Source: a virus
Length of the DNA stretch: 32,391 bases
Reading direction: 5' to 3' (one strand)
IMG/VR virus record: IMGVR_UViG_3300037246_001109
Location: 1-32,391 of that record
Position 1 is the stretch's first letter. Every line of letters starts with the position of its first letter. The notes below the pieces were generated by a model that was not told the DNA's origin, did no database searches, and saw only the letters and a list, made by a program, of their open reading frames with translations. The position numbers and the translations under genes are program-made. Below, piece after piece: positions 7,954-15,233 of this stretch.

Positions 7954-10821
7954 CTAGAAGGCGATATCATCGCTAATATTTTCCCCGGCGTCTGGCCCCA
8001 TTCCGTTTTCTTTGCCCCATTGATTCAAATTAAGAATTTGCGTTATGTTAATTCTTCGCCAGCTATCTTTGATTGTTCCTTTAATTAAAAACCAATCATG
8101 ATCGACTTTGGCAAGATCGTTTATTTCGCGTCCGAATTCTTCAAATTTGTAACGGTCAATAGAAGCGTCAATCGAATCAGTATCATCTTCAAAAATCATA
8201 TTCAGAAAAAATCTGTGGTCTGCAACGTATCTTCCGCCCCTGCGCGCGAGCAATCTTTCTTCATTCATGTCTCGCAAATTGCATTCAATTAATTTACCAA
8301 CAAACAAATATTCATCTGGTTTGCTGATATTTTCAATTTCCGTCGGTGGATTCGTCAATCCAAATCTTTCTGACTCGTCGAAAAATTCGCCCCACCAATG
8401 TTCGCAAGGAAACAAAATGGTGAAAGGCGTATCAGGATACATAATCGCGTTTACCATTGCTTGCGTATACAATTTTGGATTCTTTCTAGCTGCAATAATC
8501 GTTTTTGCTTTCTTAGGTCCGATTCCCTTCAGGCTAAGCAATCCGCCTAACAATTTACCGTCACTAACAGACCATTTTTCTAGTGACGTATCAGGATCAA
8601 AAGCGATATGCTCAAGTCCATCATGCCGAACCATATCCCTAAGAATTTTGACTGCTTCATTTTCACTTTTCGTATGATTAAGATTGGCAACAGCAAATTC
8701 TAGTGGATAGTGTGCTTTCGCCCAAGCAGACCAATACGAAATCAAACTGTAACTATAAGCATGGCTTTTGTTAAAACCGTATTTGCCAAACGTAACCATT
8801 GCTTCCCAAACTATAGTCGCTTCTATTTCCGATGCGCCTTTGCTAATCGCGCCTTTCATGAAATTAGTTTTGAACTTTTGAAGATATTCTTCGCCCAAAC
8901 TTTTACCAACAGACCGTCTAAATTCGCTGACTTCTTCCCACGATAAATCGCCGTATTCTCTTGCAATTATCATCAGTTGCTCTTGATAAATAATTACACC
9001 ATAAGTAGCTTTAGTGGCATTTATGACACTTTCATGTTTAGACAAAAAATCCGTCGGTGTTTTCCCAGTTCTGCGGTTAATGAAAATATTTGTTCCGCCG
9101 CTTTGCATAGGTCCGGGGCGAGCAATAGAAGTAATTGCACAGATATCGTCAAAGTTTTCAACGCCCATTTGTCTAGTTACAAATTGAAGCGCTTTGCCTT
9201 GGAATTGAAAAATCCCTGTTAGGCGTAAACTGTTGAATATCTCGAATGTCTTTTTATCATTTAACGGAAGTGTGTAATAGTCGCTATATCTCATTTTGAT
9301 TTGATCTGCTACAGATTCTAGAATAGATAACGTTCGCAAACCAAGACAATCTATTTTCAGTAAATTCAAGCTTTCCGCGTCTTTGTAATCCATCATAAAT
9401 GACGAATCGCGCCCGTTTATACCGCCGTATTTTGTTAGCGGGTCATTGCAAACAATTATTCCAGCGGCATGCACACCAGCATGCCGAGCGTGCCCCTCAA
9501 TATTTGTAGCGATTTGCATTTCTGGAAAGCGTTGAATAAATTCTATTCCAGCTTCCGTTAACGCAAATGTGTCTTCAATCCGTTTCAATGCGCGGGCGTC
9601 ACCCCTAGACCGCTCAATAATTGAATCTTTGACTGCTTCAGTTTCATATTCGGGAATGTATAAAGCTTTGGCAAATTCACCGATAGCAGATTTTGGTTTC
9701 ATTTTAGAAATTGTTGATAGTTTGCTAACATGATCTTCGCCATAAATATCGACTAAACTTTTAATCACATTTTTGCGTTTAATGTCTGGAAAATCAATAT
9801 CAATATCTGGCAAATCTGCCCGATTGATATCAATGAATCTTTCAAACAGAAGACCGAATTTGATAGGATCTAATTCTGTGATTTCTATTAAATAACAAAC
9901 TAGCGATCCGGCTGCAGACCCGCGCGACGGACCAACTAACATTTTATTCTTAGACGTTTTGACCATTTGAGCAACGATCAAAAAGTAATCCGCAAAATTT
10001 CTTTGATTAATTAGCTTGATTTCGCGTTCATATCTTTCTTTATATGGTGACGCATCAAGATCAATTCCGCGTTTTTTAGCGCCAGTAACGCATAGCTGTT
10101 TAAGCGTTCTGTTGCCTTTGTATTTTACCATCGGCGCAACTGGCAAATCGTAATCTTGACAAAGATCAGCGATTTTATAAGTGTTGGTTATCGCTTCGCT
10201 TCTACCGGGCCAAATATGAAGCCATTCTGAATCAGATAAAATGTGTTGCGGATAAGTTTGCTTTTCCATATTGCGCGCGCCCGCATGAAGCTGGTAAGTC
10301 AACCGATCATCCACCGTCGGATACCAATTCAAACACAAAGCAACTTTTGGGATACCAAACCAATTTGCGATTGCTGGCGGCGTAGTTTGATCAACGCCAA
10401 TAAAATCAATTCTGTTAGTTGTATTGAAATTGTTAGCAATCACAATTACATTATCGCTAACAGCTGAAAGATCGCATTGAAACAATCTTGGGTGATAATA
10501 ATATTGATCGTAAGCTAGGCGAATCAGATTGTATATTTCGCTTAGTCCATCTTGATTCTTCGCTATGAAAAGATAAATTGGTCCAAATGTTTTTTCTTTC
10601 TTGCCGTCAATCTCAATGTATTTATCACAGACCATCAAACGAACACCAAGAATCGGTTTCATTTGATTTTGTCTGCAAATTTGATGGTGTTTGATATGCC
10701 CGAAAGTGTTGTTGTTATCAGCAATGCCGATTACAGATTCATCGGTAACGTCAACCAAATCATCTAAAAATCCATAGCATTTTTTAAAACTATATTCTGT
10801 TCTCAAGCCCAGATGAATCAT
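7954..10821 (-). CDS. DNA polymerase III alpha subunit (DnaE-like replicative polymerase)
   Basis: 955 aa, shorter than the ~1160 aa of bacterial DnaE. The N-terminal PHP domain (HLGLRTEYSF, GIADNNNTFG) lacks several metal-binding His, so it is probably not catalytic. The polymerase core has GPSRGSAAGSLV (297-308), the catalytic motif PDIDIDFPD with D341 and D343, the third Asp in LLKIDCLGL (D491), ARHAGVHAAGII, and FNKSHAYSYSLISYW. A helix-hairpin-helix, LKGIGPKKAKTI, follows. The C-terminus ends in SDDIAF, resembling the acidic tip of SSB proteins. Proofreading would come from the separate DnaQ-like gene upstream. The start ATG at 10821 has no strong Shine-Dalgarno sequence. Confidence 0.93.
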   Translation of the reverse strand: MIHLGLRTEYSFKKCYGFLDDLVDVTDESVIGIADNNNTFGHIKHHQICRQNQMKPILGVRLMVCDKYIEIDGKKEKTFGPIYLFIAKNQDGLSEIYNLIRLAYDQYYYHPRLFQCDLSAVSDNVIVIANNFNTTNRIDFIGVDQTTPPAIANWFGIPKVALCLNWYPTVDDRLTYQLHAGARNMEKQTYPQHILSDSEWLHIWPGRSEAITNTYKIADLCQDYDLPVAPMVKYKGNRTLKQLCVTGAKKRGIDLDASPYKERYEREIKLINQRNFADYFLIVAQMVKTSKNKMLVGPSRGSAAGSLVCYLIEITELDPIKFGLLFERFIDINRADLPDIDIDFPDIKRKNVIKSLVDIYGEDHVSKLSTISKMKPKSAIGEFAKALYIPEYETEAVKDSIIERSRGDARALKRIEDTFALTEAGIEFIQRFPEMQIATNIEGHARHAGVHAAGIIVCNDPLTKYGGINGRDSSFMMDYKDAESLNLLKIDCLGLRTLSILESVADQIKMRYSDYYTLPLNDKKTFEIFNSLRLTGIFQFQGKALQFVTRQMGVENFDDICAITSIARPGPMQSGGTNIFINRRTGKTPTDFLSKHESVINATKATYGVIIYQEQLMIIAREYGDLSWEEVSEFRRSVGKSLGEEYLQKFKTNFMKGAISKGASEIEATIVWEAMVTFGKYGFNKSHAYSYSLISYWSAWAKAHYPLEFAVANLNHTKSENEAVKILRDMVRHDGLEHIAFDPDTSLEKWSVSDGKLLGGLLSLKGIGPKKAKTIIAARKNPKLYTQAMVNAIMYPDTPFTILFPCEHWWGEFFDESERFGLTNPPTEIENISKPDEYLFVGKLIECNLRDMNEERLLARRGGRYVADHRFFLNMIFEDDTDSIDASIDRYKFEEFGREINDLAKVDHDWFLIKGTIKDSWRRINITQILNLNQWGKENGMGPDAGENISDDIAF

Positions 10822-10949
10822 AATTTATCTGAGAGTAAAGAAACAAATTGGAACGTAATTTATCTGATGAAACGCGAGTATTCTTCGCAATCCTAACTCC
10901 GTATGCGAATAATAAATTGGATTCAAAAATACAAGGGGCAACAGGCGCA
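10822..10949 (-). promoter_or_regulatory. Leader region of the polymerase gene with direct repeats
   Basis: These 128 bases separate the DnaQ-like gene from the polymerase gene. TAATTTATCTGA occurs twice (10821-10832 and 10856-10867), and AAATTGGA also occurs twice (near 10844 and 10914). An inverted repeat TTCGCA/TGCGAA lies at 10884-10889 and 10904-10909. A GGGGC/GCCCC pair near 10934-10963 could form a hairpin at the end of the exonuclease gene. The first repeat touches the start codon, so a protein binding there could affect polymerase expression; this is inference. Confidence 0.35.
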
Positions 10950-11483
10950 TTATATCAGCCCCTGTTCGATTAACCAAGTATAACAGCGTATAGTAGCGTG
11001 TACGTCGGCTTTCGCCCTGTGAGCGCCATCGTGGGGCTTACCCGTCGCTTTTTCGTGTAATTGGCTAAGTCTTAATCTTTTGTTCTCGATAGGAAATGAT
11101 TTTTCGACGGTACAAATCCATTCTTGCGGCCAAGGAAAATGAAATTCTTTGCTAAGTCTCGTCAACTCGCAATAAAGCATTCCTAGATCGAAAGAAACGT
11201 TATGACCAATGGCGATTTTTTCTCCAAGAAACATGTCAACTAACTGTTGATAAATGTCGATGAATTTTGGAGCGTCAGCAACCATTTCATCTGTTATGCC
11301 GTTGAGTTTTGTAATATGATCTGGAATCGGTACTGTTGGATTAACAAACGTATCTATCTCAGAAATAAATTCTAAATCGTCTGTTAGTTTTACCGCATAT
11401 AATTCTGTAATAAACGGTTGAAGATTCATCGTAATAGAATCCGGTTTCAGCAAACCAGTCGTTTCAGTATCCAAAACAATCAT
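10950..11483 (-). CDS. DnaQ-like 3'-5' exonuclease (DEDD family, epsilon-like)
   Basis: 177 aa from ATG 11483, chosen because AGAAGG sits 7 bases upstream and the ATG overlaps the previous stop (ATGA); an in-frame ATG at 11501 is the alternative. ExoI is VLDTETTG (D5, E7), ExoII is NVSFDLGMLY, and ExoIII is GAHRAKADVHAT with the His and Asp of the DEDDh type. It would remove mismatched 3' ends and probably proofreads for the Pol III alpha subunit encoded next to it. It lacks a recognisable long C-terminal alpha-binding segment. Confidence 0.88.
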   Translation of the reverse strand: MIVLDTETTGLLKPDSITMNLQPFITELYAVKLTDDLEFISEIDTFVNPTVPIPDHITKLNGITDEMVADAPKFIDIYQQLVDMFLGEKIAIGHNVSFDLGMLYCELTRLSKEFHFPWPQEWICTVEKSFPIENKRLRLSQLHEKATGKPHDGAHRAKADVHATIRCYTWLIEQGLI

Positions 11484-11935
11484 TTGTGTACCTTCTTCCA
11501 TTCAAAGGTTAGATCTTCTAGCACAGATCGTGCATCGAGTAAAGCTTGCATTTCTGCCCATTGACTAGAATCCATACCAATTTGAACCATTGCGTCGATT
11601 GCAGATATTAACATTGAATCAGATTGATCGGCTAGCTCATTAGTTGAAATTAATTTGTGTATTGTTTCTGCTAGTTCAAACTTCGATTCTAACGCGGTTG
11701 TTCTGATTGCCGTCAATACGTTTATTGCTTGACTAGATGTTTTGCATTCGCAAATTAAAATCCTGCTTTCGCCTTTATCGTCTGGATTAAAATTTGTGTA
11801 AATTTTTCTCTCTTCAAACATGTTTCTTTCTGCTAGTTCTTGCATTGACATTTTTTTAGTTTCGTCAGTATTCATAACGTAACCGATTTTGTAATTGCCG
11901 TCGGTTTCGACTTCGATACCGTCGATTCTTATCAT
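11480..11935 (-). CDS. Protein of unknown function upstream of the DnaQ-like gene
   Basis: 151 aa from ATG 11935 (GGGGA a few bases upstream); an in-frame start at 11968 is less likely. The N-terminus has short beta strands (IRIDGIEVETDGNYKIGYVM). The middle contains RILICECKTSSQAINVLTAI, reminiscent of a small alpha/beta domain. The rest is helical. No family is recognised. It overlaps the exonuclease by ATGA and lies directly behind a strongly structured non-coding region, so it may be controlled through that RNA. It may serve the phage polymerase. Confidence 0.6.
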   Translation of the reverse strand: MIRIDGIEVETDGNYKIGYVMNTDETKKMSMQELAERNMFEERKIYTNFNPDDKGESRILICECKTSSQAINVLTAIRTTALESKFELAETIHKLISTNELADQSDSMLISAIDAMVQIGMDSSQWAEMQALLDARSVLEDLTFEWKKVHK

Positions 11936-11960
11936 GATTCCCCAATTAATATATGAAAAA

Positions 11961-12158
11961 TAAAACAAAGGTGGCGAGCAAACATGTCTCGCTTTCCACT
12001 CATAATGGCGGCAGATTTGTAGCGGGTTAGTTATGAGCTTCCCGCTTTTTGTCAGCCCTTAGCCAAGTCTGTTCGGCCACTAGCGCGGCGTCATCACAGT
12101 TTGACACGTTTAATTTCACCTTTGTTTTAGCCTAACAATTGGGTGAGCAATTGCTAGG
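11961..12158 (-). ncRNA. Candidate structured RNA or leader with closing stem, hairpins and a pseudoknot
   Basis: A perfect 13-bp stem pairs TAAAACAAAGGTG (11961-11973) with CACCTTTGTTTTA (12117-12129) and encloses ~143 bases. Inside, on the minus strand, are GUGUCA/UGACGC, a GCGAG/CUCGC hairpin, and an H-type pseudoknot arrangement of AGCGGG/CCCGCT (12041-12046 with 12021-12026) and CTCATAA/TTATGAG (11999-12005 with 12031-12037). Just upstream is an 11-bp hairpin (12131-12158, loop CUCACC). Two helices have G-U pairs on the minus strand that would be A-C mismatches on the plus strand, so the minus strand is favoured. It precedes the 151-aa gene; whether it is a leader or a free RNA is unknown. 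Confidence 0.45.
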
Positions 12159-12188
12159 ACTTTTATAATAAAAACATTGTTTATTCCT

Positions 12189-12368
12189 TCAAAAAGTTTC
12201 AACTAACCATACACCGATTTTCCAGCTTATAATTAAACCGATTAAGCAAATTATACCATGAATAAAATCTTCTGCGGTTATCGTTGGATTAACAATTCCG
12301 CATTTCGGACAATTGTTTTTCCATTCTGAAATTACATGGTCACATTTTCTGCAAGGTTTCTTCGCCAT
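12189..12368 (-). CDS. Zinc-ribbon membrane protein
   Basis: 59 aa starting at ATG 12368 behind AAAGGGGTTGGGA. Two CxxC pairs (CRKCDH and CPKCG, 14 residues apart) make a small zinc ribbon at the N-terminus. The C-terminal ~25 residues (FIHGIICLIGLIISWKIGVW) are a membrane span. The layout resembles small zinc-ribbon membrane proteins of bacteria and phages with no known biochemical role. Confidence 0.6.
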   Translation of the reverse strand: MAKKPCRKCDHVISEWKNNCPKCGIVNPTITAEDFIHGIICLIGLIISWKIGVWLVETF

Positions 12369-12379
12369 TCCCAACCCCT

Positions 12380-12886
12380 TTAAAACCTCTCAATTTCACC
12401 GTTACATTTTTTACAATAATAATCTTTATTTCTGGCCAAGCGTTTTCGGCCAGTAAAAACTTCGTCGCAAGCGTGACAAGCGGCAATCGGTATTTCTTGT
12501 CGCGGGCGTCTAGGCATTGCCTTGTAATTGTGGCAACGTTCGCCGCTACCGCCTAAAGAAATGCAAAGCCTACGCCAGTCGTAAGTATGCCCCCAAGTTC
12601 TGCTAAGCAAATGCGCGATTTCATGGACAAAAGTTTTTCGTACTGAATCCCAAGCGTTACCGGGTTCCATCCACAGAAGATAAGAAAGAACGATTTTTTT
12701 CGGTGTACCATCATTATTTCTAAAAGCTTTTCCCGCGCAAGTTCTGTAACGGGTTGATCTTGTAACAGGGATATTACCAATATCGCTTTCAGACGGACAA
12801 AGTTCTAACGCTCTTTTTACATCCAATCCGCGTCGATCTAATTCCAACAATAAATCGTGTATTTTCATGTTCTCGAAATCCAACAT
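12380..12886 (-). CDS. SprT-like zinc metalloprotease
   Basis: 168 aa from ATG 12886 (GGGTTGG upstream; ATG 12868 is an alternative). It carries the metalloprotease motif HEIAH at residues 88-92 with a third likely ligand, H100, in WGHTYDWRRL. A C-terminal zinc ribbon uses CHAC and CKKC. This is the SprT / Spartan-like layout. In eukaryotes such proteases cut DNA-protein crosslinks; phage versions are not characterised to my knowledge. It follows a strong hairpin at 12941-12962, so it is probably separated from the previous gene. Confidence 0.8.
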   Translation of the reverse strand: MLDFENMKIHDLLLELDRRGLDVKRALELCPSESDIGNIPVTRSTRYRTCAGKAFRNNDGTPKKIVLSYLLWMEPGNAWDSVRKTFVHEIAHLLSRTWGHTYDWRRLCISLGGSGERCHNYKAMPRRPRQEIPIAACHACDEVFTGRKRLARNKDYYCKKCNGEIERF

Positions 12887-12940
12887 TTCGATTCCAACCC
12901 TTTTTTGTGTTTGGACTTTGGACCAAACTTTGCGGTTTAA

Positions 12941-12962
12941 TTCCGGGGATAAATCCCCGGAA
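12941..12962 (-). terminator. Strong intergenic hairpin
   Basis: TTCCGGGGA and TCCCCGGAA form a perfect 9-bp GC-rich stem with a 4-base TAAA loop, 12 bases after the stop of the 203-aa gene. There is no clear U-tract, so it may be an RNA-stabilising 3' hairpin or a weak terminator rather than a classical one. Confidence 0.5.
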
Positions 12963-12974
12963 CCCATCACCATG

Positions 12975-13586
12975 TTAGGCGGCGGTCTTTGCTTCGGTCT
13001 GTGCTGCAATGATTGCCTTGGCCATTTCCTGACCCGTTTCAAAGCTTCGCGTGTAATAGTTGATTTGCGTTTGCGTTCTCTCTTCATCCTCAAGAAACTT
13101 AACGAAAACCTTAACGTCTTCGTTAGCATGCTCAACCATGAAGCGAAGCGCGCGAGAGCGGAAGCTTTTGCCGCTGCTGCGCGAACCCTTGGGGGCCTTC
13201 GGAAGTTCAATCTTGTTTTCCTTTGCAAACTTCTTAACAGCCTTCAACGCTTGCTTTTCGTCGGTGCATTCTAGCTCGGAAGTCAGAAAAGCAATGCAGT
13301 CTTTCAAATCGCTATATTCTTCTGGCGCAAAATCATTCTTCAAAAGAATTTCAGAAACTTGTGTATTGCGATCCTTTGTTGACAAAAGTTTGCCCAAGTC
13401 TTCCAGCGACATGCGAATAAGCTTGAACGATTTCTTTGCCAAAAATCCTTCGCGGATCATGGCGACTAGCATATCTTCTTCACTTTTGCCGTCGCGCGCC
13501 AAAGGCTCAATAATCGCGCGCGCCTTCTGAAACTCTAGTTCTGCTGCCGTCGGTTCTGCAGCTACAGCGGGCTCTGCTTCTGACAT
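12975..13586 (-). CDS. Hypothetical protein, mostly helical
   Basis: 203 aa, starting behind AAAAGGGGTAAAAA. The N-terminal ~25 residues are Ala/Glu/Pro rich and probably disordered. The body is helical and charged, with a basic Ser/Arg stretch (PKGSRSSGKSFRSR) near residues 132-145 that could touch nucleic acid. The end is Ala rich. I recognise no family. Long antisense frames over this gene reflect its Ala/Lys-rich codons and are not genes. It is one of the larger members of the accessory block. Confidence 0.65.
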   Translation of the reverse strand: MSEAEPAVAAEPTAAELEFQKARAIIEPLARDGKSEEDMLVAMIREGFLAKKSFKLIRMSLEDLGKLLSTKDRNTQVSEILLKNDFAPEEYSDLKDCIAFLTSELECTDEKQALKAVKKFAKENKIELPKAPKGSRSSGKSFRSRALRFMVEHANEDVKVFVKFLEDEERTQTQINYYTRSFETGQEMAKAIIAAQTEAKTAA

Positions 13587-13676
13587 TTTTTACCCCTTTT
13601 GTGTCTATACATCATTGCATAGATTGATACTGTTTAGCGTTTCTGTTTTTGTATGCAACCCCTTTCTTTTAAATTT

Positions 13677-14018
13677 TTAGCCCCTTCCGCCTCTGAGCAT
13701 TCTAACATAACCCTCTGAAGTCAACGCCGATCTTCCGTTGTCTTCGTCAAAGATATTGCCGCGCGGAGTCTTCTTCGCGGGCGCCGCCCATCCTGCAGCA
13801 TAGAAAACGCTTCCGTTTTCCATATCAACAAAACTGTGAACGCTTCGAGAAGTTCCGTGGATTTCATTTTGCACGATTTTCGCGTAACGCTTTCCCTTTG
13901 GATTGACTGTAAAAAACGGTTTGTCAATATTCGGGTAATGTCGCGCGAAATTCGCGTCGGTAATTTCCGTAACCAGCGCAACATATTTGTCTAGTTTATC
14001 GTAAAAATCTTCGCGCAT
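13677..14018 (-). CDS. Conserved phage protein with K-x-x-RGNIFDEDNG motif
   Basis: 113 aa behind AAAAAGGGGTTGGAAA. The segment FVDMENGSVFYAAGWAAPAKK followed by RGNIFDEDNG and a terminal YVRMLRGG resembles a small protein common in unrelated phages, whose function is unknown to me. The N-terminal half is helical with several Tyr. The composition suggests a small soluble alpha/beta fold. Part of the accessory block driven by the repeated promoters. Confidence 0.6.
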   Translation of the reverse strand: MREDFYDKLDKYVALVTEITDANFARHYPNIDKPFFTVNPKGKRYAKIVQNEIHGTSRSVHSFVDMENGSVFYAAGWAAPAKKTPRGNIFDEDNGRSALTSEGYVRMLRGGRG

Positions 14019-14039
14019 TTTCCAACCCCTTTTTACCGA

Positions 14040-14243
14040 TTAATAAACTTCAAACAACAATTCTTCAGCGCCGTAAACTTCCAATTTGCCACACTTGGAA
14101 CACTCATATTTTCTTGCATCGGGTTCAACACCATTCGCCTTCTTCCCGCATGCGCGACAAAAACCAATGTTATCTAGTCCAGTCATACATTTTCTAACAG
14201 CTGCTTCAATTTTCTTTACCGTAAGAGAACTATGAAGTTTCAT
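14040..14243 (-). CDS. Small zinc-ribbon protein (GAEELL type)
   Basis: 67 aa behind AGAAAGGGTTGAAAA. CRAC and CSKC pairs, with GVEPDARKYECSKCGKLEVYGAEE between and after, form a zinc ribbon seen in many phages. A short helical N-terminus precedes it. The ATG overlaps the stop of the upstream gene (ATGA), so the two are co-expressed. Function unknown; zinc-dependent nucleic-acid or protein binding is the usual guess. Confidence 0.65.
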   Translation of the reverse strand: MKLHSSLTVKKIEAAVRKCMTGLDNIGFCRACGKKANGVEPDARKYECSKCGKLEVYGAEELLFEVY

Positions 14244-14533
14244 TTTTCAACCCTTTCTGCTTTGATCCGCCCAACCATTACAACCGCTTTTGATTTGGTC
14301 ATTCGGAAAATATTTGCAACGACTGCTTCAACAATTTCAGCGAAATTTTCGTCATTTGCAAACCCAAATTTCTTGACGATTTCTTCCGCCAGAATAAATT
14401 GCGCTTCTTCAAACGCTTCCGCTTGCGTCGTTAGGGAATCGCCTTGCCGCCGAACTTCAAGCAAAACTTCCGCCAATGCGCCGCGCTGATTTCCCCATTC
14501 CGCGTCTTTTTCCCATTGGGTTTTATTTGCCAT
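14240..14533 (-). CDS. Hypothetical helical protein
   Basis: 97 aa from ATG 14533, which has AAAGGGGTTAAAA in front and lies ~30 bases after the predicted start of transcription from the promoter at 14567-14595. A longer in-frame start at 14710 would run through that promoter and is rejected. The protein is helical and acidic (ALAEVLLEVRRQ, EEAQFILAEEIVKKF) with no recognised family. Confidence 0.6.
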   Translation of the reverse strand: MANKTQWEKDAEWGNQRGALAEVLLEVRRQGDSLTTQAEAFEEAQFILAEEIVKKFGFANDENFAEIVEAVVANIFRMTKSKAVVMVGRIKAERVEK

Positions 14534-14566
14534 TTTTAACCCCTTTCTTTTTTGACCAACATTATT

Positions 14567-14595
14567 AGTATCGTCTATCCGATCAAAAAAGTCAA
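14567..14595 (-). promoter_or_regulatory. Repeated early promoter, copy 1
   Basis: On the minus strand: -35 TTGACT (14590-14595), 17-bp spacer TTTTTGATCGGATAGAC, -10 GATACT (14567-14572). The -10 is followed by AATAATGTTGG, shared with other copies. It drives the genes starting at 14533 and 14243. Confidence 0.75.
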
Positions 14596-14621
14596 GTTTT
14601 TTCTTGCTTTTTTCGCCTTTT

Positions 14622-14918
14622 TTAAAACGTGCAACAACCGCAACACGGGGCGTCTTCGCAAGTTCCGTTTTTGTTTCTGTAGAAAGTTCCGCCAGAAGTT
14701 GTAATTTCATAAACTTCGCTTCCGCCGTTGCCTACTCCTGATGCCGCTTCGGAATCCGAACCATAATAATTTTCAGCGGGCGCGGCGCAGTCAACATGCG
14801 TCGTTTTTCGGCCAACAGGCGCGGATTTTGTGTAAACAATCGAAGTTCCCACGGGGAATTTTTTGCCACACTCGCAACATTTTCCAGCATATTTCGCGGT
14901 CATTTTTCCCATTTTCAT
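14622..14918 (-). CDS. Cys-rich protein with zinc-finger-like N-terminus
   Basis: 98 aa from ATG 14918 (AAAGGGAAA ahead); ATGs at 14912 and 14903 also have GGGAAA-type sites. CCECGKKFPVGTSIVY followed by THVDCAAPA gives a CxxC...HxxC zinc-binding set. The last residues (YRNKNGTCEDAPCCGCC) form a second Cys cluster that I recall from small phage proteins. Function unknown. It follows promoter copy 2. Confidence 0.6.
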   Translation of the reverse strand: MKMGKMTAKYAGKCCECGKKFPVGTSIVYTKSAPVGRKTTHVDCAAPAENYYGSDSEAASGVGNGGSEVYEITTSGGTFYRNKNGTCEDAPCCGCCTF

Positions 14919-14944
14919 TTTCCCTTTTTTCGACCAACATTTAT

Positions 14945-14973
14945 AGTATCGTCTATTCGGTCAAAAAAGTAAA
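14945..14973 (-). promoter_or_regulatory. Repeated early promoter, copy 2
   Basis: Minus strand: -35 TTTACT (14968-14973), 17-bp spacer TTTTTGACCGAATAGAC, -10 GATACT (14945-14950), then ATAAATGTTGGTC. The spacer differs from copy 1 at only two positions. It precedes the 98-aa Cys-rich gene. Confidence 0.72.
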
Positions 14974-14982
14974 GTCTTTTTT

Positions 14983-15168
14983 TTAGAATTTCTCGAAATC
15001 TTCCGCAAACGGCCCTTCGGGGTAGAACTGGGGCGGTTTGTCTTTCTTCGCAATGATCGCTTTCAGAAGCATTGTCTTGTGGAATTCGTTCGTTTGTGCT
15101 TCGTACATTTCTTCAAGTTCCGCAATCGAAACATCTTTCAGATCGCGCATTTCGTTTTTATCAGCCAT
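14983..15168 (-). CDS. Small acidic helical protein
   Basis: 61 aa from ATG 15168, preceded by GAAAGGGAAAAA and located ~25 bases after the predicted transcription start of promoter copy 3. Helical N-terminal two thirds (DVSIAELEEMYEAQTNEFHKTMLLKA), then a Pro/Phe-rich end (PPQFYPEGPFAEDFEKF). No family recognised. Confidence 0.5.
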   Translation of the reverse strand: MADKNEMRDLKDVSIAELEEMYEAQTNEFHKTMLLKAIIAKKDKPPQFYPEGPFAEDFEKF

Positions 15169-15197
15169 TTTTTCCCTTTCAATCAACCAACATTATT

Positions 15198-15226
15198 AGT
15201 ATCGGCCATTTCATGAAAAAAGTCAA
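15198..15226 (-). promoter_or_regulatory. Repeated early promoter, copy 3
   Basis: Minus strand: -35 TTGACT (15221-15226), 17-bp spacer TTTTTCATGAAATGGCC, -10 GATACT (15198-15203), followed by AATAATGTTGG. The spacer holds the palindrome TTTCATGAAA, unlike copies 1 and 2. Confidence 0.75.
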
Positions 15227-15233
15227 GCTTTAT

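Noticed and set aside
12553-12780. Minus-strand 75-codon frame inside the SprT gene
   Set aside because: Out-of-frame shadow of a clear metalloprotease gene.
12867-13274. 135-codon plus-strand open frame
   Set aside because: It crosses the SprT gene start, the intergenic hairpin and the neighbouring gene, all in the opposite direction, and lacks a start site.
13060-13530. 156-codon plus-strand open frame opposite the 203-aa gene
   Set aside because: It mirrors the Ala/Lys/Glu-rich codons of the minus-strand gene, has no ribosome-binding site, and its Ser/Leu-rich translation has no recognisable features.
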